Source of the DNA: UMGS1532 sp045594795
GTDB taxonomy: Bacteria > Bacillota > Clostridia > Oscillospirales > Acutalibacteraceae
Assembly (NCBI GenBank): GCA_045594795.1
Contig: JAZNZF010000009.1
Span: 1-33,431 of the forward strand
Direction: 5' to 3'
DNA: 33,431 nt
The notes beneath the pieces were generated by a model. That model had not been told where the DNA came from. It searched no databases and was given only the letters and a program-made list of their open reading frames with translations. A program made the translations under genes and the position numbers. Below are positions 1 through 6,079 of this stretch, in pieces. How positions within the stretch are numbered: the first letter of the stretch is position 1; each line of letters begins with the position of its first letter.

Positions 1-14
1 CCTTTTTCTCTTTT

Positions 15-49
15 ATTTATAGAAAGTCTTTTCTTAACTTTCTATAAAT
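15..49. repeat. 13-bp perfect inverted repeat
   Basis: ATTTATAGAAAGT (15-27) and its exact reverse complement (37-49) flank a 9-nt loop. The arms are AT-rich and followed by a mixed A/T stretch rather than a clean T-tract. It could be a weak terminator of a gene left of the window or an operator; the sequence does not decide. Confidence 0.6.
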
Positions 50-270
50 ATTATACAAAAATTTTTAGAAAAAATAAAATAAGGGAGCGGCTCGGCTTGT
101 ATGATAAAGACGGCGGGGCGCGTTTCGGGATAATATTTATATTCAAGCGGCTTATCAATATGGGTGGCACTTGCCGCGATCAAAAGTAAAAATAATTTGC
201 CGTTATCGTTGCAATGAATGTTTATTTACTGCATTAGCCTTATATGTAGTGAAATTTATGTAATTTGTGT
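50..270. other. Gene-free stretch at the left edge
   Basis: I see no convincing gene here; all reading frames are short and lack ribosome binding sites. It is AT-rich with a GC-rich island near 109-130. It contains GGGAGCGGCTCG at 83-94, which recurs as the left arm of the terminator at 1534. Confidence 0.5.
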
Positions 271-330
271 TGTTTTCGTGTGTTTTCGCGTATTTTCAAT
301 GAAATTTAATTTTTTTCAAGTTTTTTCGTT
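271..330. promoter_or_regulatory. Helically phased T-tracts (probable curved DNA)
   Basis: Runs of T recur about every 10 bp (272-275, 282-285, 293-296, 309-316, 321-326), and the blocks at 271-280 and 281-290 are near-identical TGTTTTCGNG decamers. Phased A/T tracts bend DNA, and this block ends directly upstream of the promoter at 338. Curvature is inferred from spacing, not measured. Confidence 0.5.
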
Positions 331-337
331 AAAATAC

Positions 338-366
338 TTGACAATATATATATATATATATATAAT
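338..366 (+). promoter_or_regulatory. Consensus sigma-A promoter with AT-repeat spacer
   Basis: TTGACA (338-343) and TATAAT (361-366) are exact consensus hexamers at the optimal 17-bp spacing. The spacer is pure alternating AT, and the AT tract runs unbroken from 344 to 364 into the -10 box. Transcription should start near 373 and feed the operon beginning at 431. Changes in AT copy number would change the spacer in 2-bp steps. Confidence 0.85.
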
Positions 367-369
367 TGT

Positions 370-410
370 ATGTATGATTTTTGCGCAGTGAGCAAGGTCA
401 TACATTTTTT
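370..410 (+). terminator. Leader hairpin with T-tract (attenuator-like or operator)
   Basis: ATGTATGA (370-377) and TCATACAT (398-405) are perfect inverted repeats; inside them TTGC (381-384) can pair with GCAA (392-395). T6 (405-410) follows at once. The structure starts at the predicted transcription start, so it could be an attenuator, a short-RNA terminator or an operator over +1. The start site would remove the first bases of the outer arm, which weakens the RNA interpretation. Confidence 0.45.
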
Positions 411-430
411 ATTTTATGGAGGTGCGCATT

Positions 431-655
431 ATGCGTATAATTCTCGACACAGACAAGAAAACAATCACAGTTCCGTGGAACTACCAAACCAAACTTGATG
501 AAATCAATCGTATCATTATGGAAGTTAGTGATGACGAAGGCAAGAAAAAGACCTTTACAGGTTATATTGATGAACTTTGGAAAGAGTGTATTAAAAATTC
601 TGACCAATGCGTAAAGACGGGTGAAAAGCCTTTTCGCAAAAAGGACAACAAATAA
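431..655 (+). CDS. Small conserved-looking mobile-element protein (74 aa)
   Basis: I cannot assign a function. The start at 431 is chosen because GGAGGT (418-423) lies 7 nt upstream; the in-frame ATG at 416 overlaps that ribosome binding site. The protein is hydrophilic, with no membrane segment. It opens with a beta-rich stretch (MRIILDTDKKTITVPWN), followed by a helical region around residues 18-30 and a highly basic C-terminus (RKKDNK). It is the first gene of the operon driven by the promoter at 338-366, one base before the HTH gene start. The opening pattern resembles small orphan proteins of gut Firmicutes phages and integrative elements; that comparison is from memory and untested. Confidence 0.7.
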   Translation: MRIILDTDKKTITVPWNYQTKLDEINRIIMEVSDDEGKKKTFTGYIDELWKECIKNSDQCVKTGEKPFRKKDNK

Positions 656-656
656 A

Positions 657-839
657 ATGGCTAAACGTGTAACGGCGGAAGAAATTGTTGAAATGCACCG
701 CTTGTATGCCAAATACGGCAACTATGCCGAAGTAGGCAGAAAAATAGGACGGAGCGGCTCAACTGTTGCAAAGTATATAAATTTAAAAGATACCCCCGCA
801 ATTGTGGCACATACTTTTAAAGAGGTTGTTAGGGGTTAG
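657..839 (+). CDS. Small helix-turn-helix DNA-binding protein (60 aa)
   Basis: The start at ATG 657 is preferred over the in-frame GTG at 621, which lies inside the upstream gene; AAGGA near 641 is a spaced but acceptable ribosome binding site. Residues 7-42 (TAEEIVEMHRLYAKYGNYAE through GRSGSTVAKYIN) fit a resolvase/Hin-type helix-turn-helix, with a recognition helix at about residues 30-40. The protein is little more than one DNA-binding domain. The upstream stop and this start are separated by one base, suggesting coupled translation. Within an integrative element it could be a regulator of the promoter at 338, or a directionality factor; I infer DNA binding with good confidence but not the target. 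Confidence 0.75.
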   Translation: MAKRVTAEEIVEMHRLYAKYGNYAEVGRKIGRSGSTVAKYINLKDTPAIVAHTFKEVVRG

Positions 840-851
840 GGAGGTTTGGTT

Positions 852-1520
852 ATGGAAAAGAAAATTATAGAAGCAAAATTTTCGAAAAACAAAAACGCAA
901 ACATTATCTTGACGATAGGTATAATAATATTATCACTTTTTTCAATCATTCTAATAAGTGATTATTCAACGGGTGTGTATTATGAATGGATATATAGTAC
1001 GGCTATTGACCATAAGATTTCTGAAAGATTTTCAATTTTTGAATATTTGTTTGAAGTGATTTTTTTCCCATTCAGTGATTATAATAATGGTTTATCTTAT
1101 TTTTATTTATTTTGGATTGCAGTAATAGTATTCGTTGCATATATTATTATAATTTTAATGATGAATCATTGTGCATTAACAGTTACTAATACGAGAGTTA
1201 TAGGAAAAGCAAGTTTTGGAAAGCAAGTCGATTTGCCAATAACTCAAATTTCTGCTATTGGACTTGGTGCATTTGGCAAAATAGCAGTTGCAACATCTGC
1301 GGGGCGCGTTAACTTTTGGTTAATAGAAAACAGAAGTGCGATACATAAAGCTCTTAATGATTTGCTTATGGAATTAAAATCCGAGACAAAAACCAATATA
1401 ATAACAAATATGCCTGCAAGCAATGCAGATGAATTGAAAAAATTTAAAGAATTACTTGATAACGGTATAATAACACAAGAAGAATTTGACCAAAAGAAAA
1501 AACAGTTATTAGGTTTATAA
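852..1520 (+). CDS. Two-pass membrane protein with PH-like and SHOCT domains (222 aa)
   Basis: AGGGAGG (838-844) places the start at ATG 852, not the in-frame TTG at 846. Residues 17-37 and 86-109 are membrane segments. Residues 110-170 (LTVTNTRVIGKASFGKQVDL, then ISAIGLGAFGKIAVATSAG) look like a bacterial pleckstrin-homology (bPH_2) fold. Residues 192-222 (ELKKFKELLDNGIITQEEFD and the following KKKQLLGL) are a clear SHOCT domain, a short helical oligomerisation tail. Such proteins are common in Firmicutes and their phages, and their role is unknown. It is the last gene of the operon, ending 13 bases before a terminator. The gene is more AT-rich than the core genes to the right, consistent with foreign origin. 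Confidence 0.8.
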   Translation: MEKKIIEAKFSKNKNANIILTIGIIILSLFSIILISDYSTGVYYEWIYSTAIDHKISERFSIFEYLFEVIFFPFSDYNNGLSYFYLFWIAVIVFVAYIIIILMMNHCALTVTNTRVIGKASFGKQVDLPITQISAIGLGAFGKIAVATSAGRVNFWLIENRSAIHKALNDLLMELKSETKTNIITNMPASNADELKKFKELLDNGIITQEEFDQKKKQLLGL

Positions 1521-1533
1521 TTTATAAGAATAT

Positions 1534-1564
1534 GGGAGCGGCTCGCGCCGTTCCCTTTCTTTTG
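1534..1564 (+). terminator. Rho-independent terminator of the first operon
   Basis: GGGAGCGGC (1534-1542) pairs with GCCGTTCCC (1547-1555), 9 bp with one G.T wobble and loop TCGC, followed by TTTCTTTTG. The hairpin is GC-rich in an otherwise AT-rich region. It separates the operon at 431-1520 from the recombinase operon. Confidence 0.85.
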
Positions 1565-1617
1565 AGTGTTCGCAAGAGTGTACCTTTACAAACACATAAA
1601 AACCGCCGCATTTTCTT

Positions 1618-1699
1618 GTTCGTAAAATATAAAAATAAATTTACAAATATATTCGTAAAACACTTGACATTTACGAACAGATATGATATAATACGAACA
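1618..1699. promoter_or_regulatory. Cluster of TACGAAC/GTTCGTA repeats around the recombinase promoter
   Basis: GTTCGTAAA (1618-1626), TTCGTAAA (1652-1659), TTTACGAAC (1670-1678) and TACGAAC (1692-1698) surround the promoter. TTCGTAAA/TTTACGAA form an 8-bp inverted repeat bracketing the -35 box. TACGAACA at 1672 and 1692 are direct repeats exactly 20 bp apart, about two helical turns, one inside the spacer and one overlapping the -10 box. This is a strong operator pattern; the binding protein is unknown. The recombinase itself or the HTH protein at 657 are candidates. Confidence 0.7.
1664..1692 (+). promoter_or_regulatory. Consensus sigma-A promoter of the recombinase operon
   Basis: TTGACA (1664-1669), 17-bp spacer and TATAAT (1687-1692), with TGA just upstream of the -10 box, giving an extended -10. 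The leader to the AAGGAG ribosome binding site (1708-1713) is only about 10 nt. Confidence 0.9.
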
Positions 1700-1723
1700 T
1701 AGAAACAAAGGAGCGTGTTATTT

Positions 1724-2332
1724 ATGGATAGCAGAACTTATTATTATGCAAGGGTTTCAAGCAAAGACCAAAATCTCGATAGACAGATAGCGGCTTTTGT
1801 TGCTCTTGGTGCAAACGAGCGGGAAATTATAACCGACAAAGAGAGCGGCGAGAATTTAGACCGCGCGGGGTATCAGGCACTTAAAAACGCAATGTTGCGG
1901 CGCGGTGATACTCTTGTAATTAAATCACTTGACAGATTAAGCAGAAATAAGGGCGACATTAAAAATGAGTTGCAATTCTTTAAGGATAATGGAATAAGAC
2001 TTAAAGTAATTGATTTACCAACAACAATGATGAATTTGCCCGGTCAGGAATGGGTGTTTGAAATGGTTAATAATATCTTAATTGAGGTGTTAGGAACTAT
2101 TGCAGAACAAGAACGCGAAACAACCCGTAAAAGACAAGCAGAGGGCATAGCTGCCGCAAAAGAAAATGGCAAAAAGTTAGGTCGCCCCGCGCTTACATTT
2201 CCTGATAATTGGAAAGAGGTCTACAACTCTTGGAAAGCGGGAGAAATAACCGCAAAGACCGCAATGGAAATGACCGAAACCAAAAGAACGAGTTTTTATA
2301 AACTTGTAGGAATTGAGGAAGAAAGAAAATGA
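1724..2332 (+). CDS. Small serine recombinase (resolvase/invertase family, 202 aa)
   Basis: This is a DNA resolvase/invertase of the small serine recombinase family, which cuts and rejoins DNA through a 5'-phosphoserine link. The N-terminal YARVSSKDQNL motif gives catalytic Ser12, and LDRLSRN carries the conserved active-site arginines. A long helix (EQERETTRKRQAEGIAAAKE) leads to the GRP hinge and a C-terminal HTH. ATG 1724 is chosen because AAGGAG (1708-1713) is 10 nt upstream; the in-frame GTG 1715 would leave almost no spacing. The protein is too short to be a large serine integrase, so it more likely resolves dimers, inverts DNA or maintains the element. Its own promoter is surrounded by putative operators, suggesting autoregulation. 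Its stop overlaps the next start. Confidence 0.93.
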   Translation: MDSRTYYYARVSSKDQNLDRQIAAFVALGANEREIITDKESGENLDRAGYQALKNAMLRRGDTLVIKSLDRLSRNKGDIKNELQFFKDNGIRLKVIDLPTTMMNLPGQEWVFEMVNNILIEVLGTIAEQERETTRKRQAEGIAAAKENGKKLGRPALTFPDNWKEVYNSWKAGEITAKTAMEMTETKRTSFYKLVGIEEERK

Positions 2333-2808
2333 TAGAAGTGATAATAAAATACATTCCTGAAATTATTTCAACACTTTTAACTACTGTTGGTAGTGTAGCA
2401 ACTGTTTTTATAGTAGATGCTATTAAAAAGCGGCATATAACTCCTACACAAGAATTTTTGAGAATCAGGAGAAAGACTAATAGTACTCTACAGATGTATG
2501 CTGATGTATATAGTAATCCGATAAGTTTAGCAAATGAAGAAAGATATCAAAAAGTCAAGGATTACTATGAAGAAGCACAAACTAAAATACGCGAAGTGGC
2601 AGTTGAGTTATGCTCGTTTTTAGATGATTATAAAAAAGGAAAATTTAAAGGTATAAAGAAAGAAGATATTTACGAAGCGTCACGAGAATTGATAGGATTA
2701 TCAAATTCATTTTACTTCAATTCAGACGAATCAAGATATGATAACTACTTGGATAACAATTCAAGAGCAAAAAGAATTAGAGAACTTTTAAAAATAAATA
2801 TAAAATAA
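2329..2808 (+). CDS. Unrecognised membrane-anchored protein coupled to the recombinase (159 aa)
   Basis: I do not recognise the family. The start overlaps the recombinase stop (ATGA), so translation is probably coupled. Residues 7-31 (IPEIISTLLTTVGSVATVFI) form one N-terminal membrane segment, followed by KKR, which suggests an N-out, C-in topology by the positive-inside rule. Residues 45-160 are hydrophilic and mostly helical, with a likely coiled coil around residues 70-105, and the C-terminus is lysine/arginine-rich. The gene is very AT-rich. It is the last gene before the tRNA-Ala fragment, so it is cargo of the element or a partner of the recombinase; a role in exclusion or defence is possible but unsupported. 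Confidence 0.7.
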   Translation: MIEVIIKYIPEIISTLLTTVGSVATVFIVDAIKKRHITPTQEFLRIRRKTNSTLQMYADVYSNPISLANEERYQKVKDYYEEAQTKIREVAVELCSFLDDYKKGKFKGIKKEDIYEASRELIGLSNSFYFNSDESRYDNYLDNNSRAKRIRELLKINIK

Positions 2809-2870
2809 AATTAAGAGGACAAGAATAACAGAAATCAAGATAACAGAATTTAGAATATAGAAAAGTAAAG

Positions 2871-2919
2871 GCTTATTGGTGGAGAGCGCGGCTTTTAGAT
2901 ACCCACGAATGTGGGTATC
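2871..2919 (+). repeat. Perfect 9-bp hairpin at the element/tRNA junction
   Basis: GATACCCAC (2898-2906), loop GAAT and GTGGGTATC (2911-2919) form a perfect hairpin that ends two bases before the tRNA fragment. Just upstream, 2871-2887 resembles a tRNA D-arm (GCTT, a loop containing GG, then GAGC). No matching 5' acceptor strand is present. The hairpin could be a recombinase core or arm site. Confidence 0.55.
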
Positions 2920-2920
2920 A

Positions 2921-2965
2921 ATGGCATTCAAGAGGTCAGCGGTTCGATCCCGCTTATCTCCACCA
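2921..2965 (+). pseudogene. 3' half of tRNA-Ala(GGC): probable attR site
   Basis: The segment gives a tRNA-Ala from the anticodon loop onward: U33 then anticodon GGC (2923-2925), 3' anticodon strand TCAAG (2928-2932), variable loop AGGTC, T-stem AGCGG/CCGCT around loop TTCGATC, acceptor strand TATCTCC, A73 and an encoded CCA (2963-2965). The 5' anticodon strand should be CTTGA but is TATCA, and no acceptor GGAGATA or GGGGATA strand lies upstream. It cannot fold as a functional tRNA. Elements that integrate in tRNA genes leave such a 3' fragment at one end (attR) and an intact tRNA at the other, so I infer the element lies to the left. A simple degraded tRNA is the alternative. Confidence 0.8.
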
Positions 2966-2997
2966 AAAAATCCGTACACAATTGTGTGCGGATTTTT
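2966..2997. terminator. Terminator of the tRNA-Ala locus
   Basis: AAAAATCCGTACAC (2966-2979) pairs with GTGTGCGGATTTTT (2984-2997), 14 bp with one G.T wobble and loop AATT. It has A5 before and T5 after, so it can act in both directions. It begins immediately after the encoded CCA, as expected for the original tRNA terminator. Confidence 0.88.
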
Positions 2998-3013
2998 CTT
3001 ATATACTGAGTTG

Positions 3014-3042
3014 TTGAAATTAATTAATTACTATGGTATAAT
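3014..3042 (+). promoter_or_regulatory. Sigma-A promoter with extended -10
   Basis: TTGAAA (3014-3019), 17-bp spacer, TGG then TATAAT (3037-3042). It drives the membrane-protein gene at 3076, whose AAGGAG ribosome binding site is at 3061. Confidence 0.8.
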
Positions 3043-3075
3043 AATCGTGAAAAACATCCAAAGGAGTTAACAACT

Positions 3076-4752
3076 ATGAAAAAAGTTGAATTTTTTCCGT
3101 ATATAATCGGTGCAATTGTTGCGGTATTGTTTTTTTGTTTAAGTTTATATATCTTTTGTCCTGCACTTAACCTTCACAATTTGTGGTTGTGGATAATTAT
3201 AGATATAGCCATTTTTATTTTTGTGGTAGTTGAACGATATGTAAAAGGGTGTAAAGATGTTGGTTGGTGTGCCGAAAAGAAGAAGGGGGCTAAAGGCAGA
3301 AACAAAAAATTTACTAATTTTAAATTTGATTTTAAACACTATATAGTTCCTGTTGTTTTTACTGCATTGATAGTTATTTTCTGTGTTATAGGCAGCACGG
3401 TTTTTAATGCAACTACTTATTCAAAAATATTAAAAGTTACAGATTCGGATTTTTCTGTTGATTTGGCTGAATCTGTCGGCACGGATTCTATTGCCTTAAT
3501 GGACACGGCTTCAGCACAAATGCTTGGTGACCGTGAAATAGGAGCACTTTCTGATGTTGTTAGTCAGTTTAATGTTTCTTATAATTATACCCAAATAGAT
3601 TTTAACGGAAAACCTATTAAAGTTTCCGAATTGGAGTATGCTGGATTGTTCAAATGGATGAACAACAGAAACGCAGGTGTAAGGGGCTATGTAACCGTTA
3701 ATCCCGTTACTATGTCTGCCTCTTTTGAAAAAACAGAAGGAATGAAAATTGTTCCCTCCGCATTTTTCTTTGAAGATGCACGCAGATATCTTTGGACAAA
3801 ATATCCTACGCTTATGTTAGAAAATCTACATTTCGAAATTGATGAAAGCGGTAAACCCTATTATGTAGCTTCAATTATCGAAAAAACAATAGGCTTATTT
3901 GGCGGGAAAACTGTAAGCGGATGCGTTGTTCTCGACCCTGTTAGCGGAGAAACGCAAAGGTATAATGTTTCAGATATTCCTAAATGGATAGATGTCGTTT
4001 TCTACGGCGACCTTATATGTGAACAGTATAATTGGTACGGCTTGTTGCAAAACGGATATATAAACAGTATCTTTGCTAAGGAAGGATGCAAACAGGTTAC
4101 TACATATTATTCAAGCGATGAAGATGAAACCGACGAAACACCGGTTTCTGATTATGGATATATTGCCAAAGACGGTGATATATGGATTTATACCGGTGTT
4201 ACTTCGGTAAACGGCGACAGCTCTAATATAGGATTTCTTTTGGCTAATGAAAGAACAGGCGAAAGCCGTTACTACTCAATAGCGGGTGCTGATGAAAAGT
4301 CAGCTATGGTAGCCGCAGAAGGTGAAGTTCAGGAAAAGGGTTATCAAGCATCCTTCCCATCACTTATTAACATTGACGGACACCCTACATATATAATGGT
4401 TTTAAAGGATTCGGGCGGATTGGTTAAGCTTTTTGCAACCGTAAATGTTGAACAGTATAATATTGTAACAACAGCAACAACTCAAGCAGAGTGTATCAGA
4501 AAATACAAAACTGCTATGGGCATCCAAAACGACGAAATCAAAGAAGATATAAAAGAAAAAACAATAACTATTGCATCAATAAAATATATTGATATCGACG
4601 GAAACACTTATATTTATCTTATTGATAGTGATAGCAATATATTCAAAGCAAAAGCAAGTGTCAACGAAAATATGCTTTTGTTAAATGTAGGTGATAAGGT
4701 TAAGATTTCTTATGCCGGTAATAAAATCACATTGTGTGAGAAAGTCGGATAA
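3076..4752 (+). CDS. Large membrane protein with extracytoplasmic domain, unrecognised (558 aa)
   Basis: I cannot name this protein. Residues 8-30, 34-56 and about 90-112 are membrane segments; a basic cytoplasmic loop (EKKKGAKGRNKK) lies between the second and third. The remaining 440 or so residues are hydrophilic and probably outside the cell. They include an acidic stretch near residue 350 (SSDEDETDETP) and a YTGVTSVNGDSSNIGF segment. The last 65 residues are beta-rich and end in LNVGDKVKISYAGNKITL, which looks OB-fold-like. No catalytic motif is visible. It has its own promoter and a strong terminator, so it is monocistronic. It lies just right of the tRNA fragment and is therefore probably host chromosome rather than element cargo. 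Confidence 0.85.
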   Translation: MKKVEFFPYIIGAIVAVLFFCLSLYIFCPALNLHNLWLWIIIDIAIFIFVVVERYVKGCKDVGWCAEKKKGAKGRNKKFTNFKFDFKHYIVPVVFTALIVIFCVIGSTVFNATTYSKILKVTDSDFSVDLAESVGTDSIALMDTASAQMLGDREIGALSDVVSQFNVSYNYTQIDFNGKPIKVSELEYAGLFKWMNNRNAGVRGYVTVNPVTMSASFEKTEGMKIVPSAFFFEDARRYLWTKYPTLMLENLHFEIDESGKPYYVASIIEKTIGLFGGKTVSGCVVLDPVSGETQRYNVSDIPKWIDVVFYGDLICEQYNWYGLLQNGYINSIFAKEGCKQVTTYYSSDEDETDETPVSDYGYIAKDGDIWIYTGVTSVNGDSSNIGFLLANERTGESRYYSIAGADEKSAMVAAEGEVQEKGYQASFPSLINIDGHPTYIMVLKDSGGLVKLFATVNVEQYNIVTTATTQAECIRKYKTAMGIQNDEIKEDIKEKTITIASIKYIDIDGNTYIYLIDSDSNIFKAKASVNENMLLLNVGDKVKISYAGNKITLCEKVG

Positions 4753-4776
4753 TCAATATTAACTTCGCAAAACAAC

Positions 4777-4819
4777 AACCAACTAAGTAGCTTTAATTTG
4801 CTTGCTTAGTTGGTTTTTT
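4777..4819 (+). terminator. Rho-independent terminator
   Basis: AACCAACTAAG (4777-4787) pairs perfectly with CTTAGTTGGTT (4805-4815), followed by a T6 tract. Confidence 0.9.
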
Positions 4820-4857
4820 GTTACTTATTTAAAATATTAAACGCTTTTCGTCAAAAC

Positions 4858-4886
4858 TTGACATTTATAGAAATTTATTATAAAAT
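4858..4886 (+). promoter_or_regulatory. Sigma-A promoter of the NlpC/P60-like gene
   Basis: TTGACA (4858-4863), 17-bp spacer, TAAAAT (4881-4886). The spacer contains most of ATTTATAGAAA (4863-4873), which also occurs in the inverted repeat at 15-27; in AT-rich DNA this may be chance. Confidence 0.7.
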
Positions 4887-4922
4887 CAAAACGCTAATTG
4901 TATATAAAAAAGAGGTTGAGAT

Positions 4923-6002
4923 ATGAAAAAATCAAATTCAAAATTAGCAAGAGCTTTTTATAGCGTTATAGCTTTTGTTTTTGGTCACAAGGTTATAACC
5001 TTGGTTAGTCTTGTGCTTGTAGCTGCAATTATCACTGGTGTAATAGTTATACCCGATTTAATGCCTGCTTTACCAAAAAAAGATGCAACCGTCAGCAAAA
5101 CCAGTAGTGTTGTATCAGTAGTTAGTGATACTGCCGCGGTTTCCAGCAAGGAAACCACCACAAGCAAGGTAACCTCCACTGAAAGTAAAGAGCCTGTAGA
5201 AAGCAAAGAAGAGGTTTCAAGCGAAACTTCCACACAAAGTGAAAAGCCCCAAAGCAAAGAAGAAACCACCTCAAGCAAACCCACTAAAAAGCCTACGAAC
5301 AAATATAATTCTAATATGAGTCCCGATAGCAACGTTTTTTTGGATGCACTTGAATATACCGGCTATAAGCTTGATGTTCAGCGCAATAGCGGAATAATGT
5401 GGGGCGCATATGATAATTATGTTCTCTGCTCGCAAAAGAAGGGCCTCGGTTGGCTTTCCAATATAACCTACGATGACTTTGGCCGTGCCAGTGGATACGA
5501 GGTCGACGAAAACGGAAAGCCCGATATTTCTTATTTTGAGAATACAGGCCTTGTTTGTGCAAGCTACGTTACCTACGTATATTTTAATTATCTGCCAAAC
5601 GTTGCAGGAATTGATACCTCAATGCTTGCTCGTCCCGACAAGTCTGTACTTGCTAACGACTGGTACATAGCAGGTAAGAAGTGGATTGACGCAGGATATT
5701 CACGTTATATCGATTTTTCTGCAAGTGACGGTGGCAGCATCAATAACGATATTAAGCTTTCACTTGATGAGGAAATTCCTATAGGTTCGCTTATTGTTCT
5801 ATGTGACTGGTACGACCGTTCCGACTGGTGTTCACACATTTGCATTTATGCTGGAAAGATGAACGGTTACCATTGGGTAACCCACGTTGGTAATGAAAAC
5901 GGACCCGAATTCTGCGCCATTGAACGTATGAATCGTAAGCCGCATCCACAGTGGCCCATAGCAATAATAACGCCACCATCTAATCTTTTCTCCCACGATT
6001 GA
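4923..6002 (+). CDS. Membrane-anchored NlpC/P60-like cell-wall hydrolase (359 aa)
   Basis: Probably a peptidoglycan endopeptidase tethered to the outside of the membrane. Residues 24-46 (VITLVSLVLVAAIITGVIVI) form one anchor. Residues 55-130 are a low-complexity Ser/Thr/Lys/Glu linker with repeated SKE and SSK motifs, typical of a wall-spanning spacer. The C-terminal domain shows NlpC/P60 features: GLVCASYV carries the likely nucleophilic Cys, and CSHICIYAGK and WVTHVGNENGP offer the His residues. The match is divergent, so catalytic activity is an inference. AGAGG (4911-4915) supports the start. It has its own promoter and shares a bidirectional terminator with the convergent SPFH gene. Confidence 0.8.
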   Translation: MKKSNSKLARAFYSVIAFVFGHKVITLVSLVLVAAIITGVIVIPDLMPALPKKDATVSKTSSVVSVVSDTAAVSSKETTTSKVTSTESKEPVESKEEVSSETSTQSEKPQSKEETTSSKPTKKPTNKYNSNMSPDSNVFLDALEYTGYKLDVQRNSGIMWGAYDNYVLCSQKKGLGWLSNITYDDFGRASGYEVDENGKPDISYFENTGLVCASYVTYVYFNYLPNVAGIDTSMLARPDKSVLANDWYIAGKKWIDAGYSRYIDFSASDGGSINNDIKLSLDEEIPIGSLIVLCDWYDRSDWCSHICIYAGKMNGYHWVTHVGNENGPEFCAIERMNRKPHPQWPIAIITPPSNLFSHD

Positions 6003-6027
6003 GTGGCATAAGAAAACTAAACAAGCC

Positions 6028-6065
6028 AAAAGACCTGATTCGTCTCATCGACAATCAGGTCTTTT
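6028..6065. terminator. Bidirectional terminator between convergent genes
   Basis: AAAGACCTGATT (6029-6040) pairs with AATCAGGTCTTT (6053-6064), with T5 after on the plus strand and A4 before the stem, so it can stop transcription from both sides. Confidence 0.9.
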
Positions 6066-6079
6066 TATATAATAACAAA

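Noticed and set aside
271..330. CRISPR-like or iteron array from the TGTTTTCG repeats
   Set aside because: Only two good copies exist with no spacers; no CRISPR array or cas gene was seen anywhere in the window.
1618..1699. LexA/SOS boxes (CGAAC-N4-GTTCG) at the recombinase promoter
   Set aside because: CGAAC half-sites occur but none is paired with GTTCG at the required 4-bp spacing.
1724..2332. The serine recombinase as the integrase that inserted the element in tRNA-Ala
   Set aside because: At 202 aa it is a small resolvase/invertase; insertion in tRNA anticodon or T-loop regions is typical of tyrosine integrases, which would lie outside the window.
2871..2965. A complete functional tRNA gene with an unusual insertion
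   Set aside because: A D-arm-like stretch exists at 2871-2887, but no 5' acceptor strand pairs with TATCTCC and the anticodon stem is broken, so a fragment fits better.
2788..2979. Minus-strand reading frame containing a GGDKRDRTADLLNA segment
   Set aside because: This peptide comes from reading the tRNA-Ala fragment antisense, a well-known false gene type; it has no ribosome binding site.
4985..5332. Minus-strand Leu/Ser/Val-rich frame opposite the NlpC/P60-like gene
   Set aside because: It is a by-product of the low-complexity Ser/Thr/Lys/Glu linker read in reverse.
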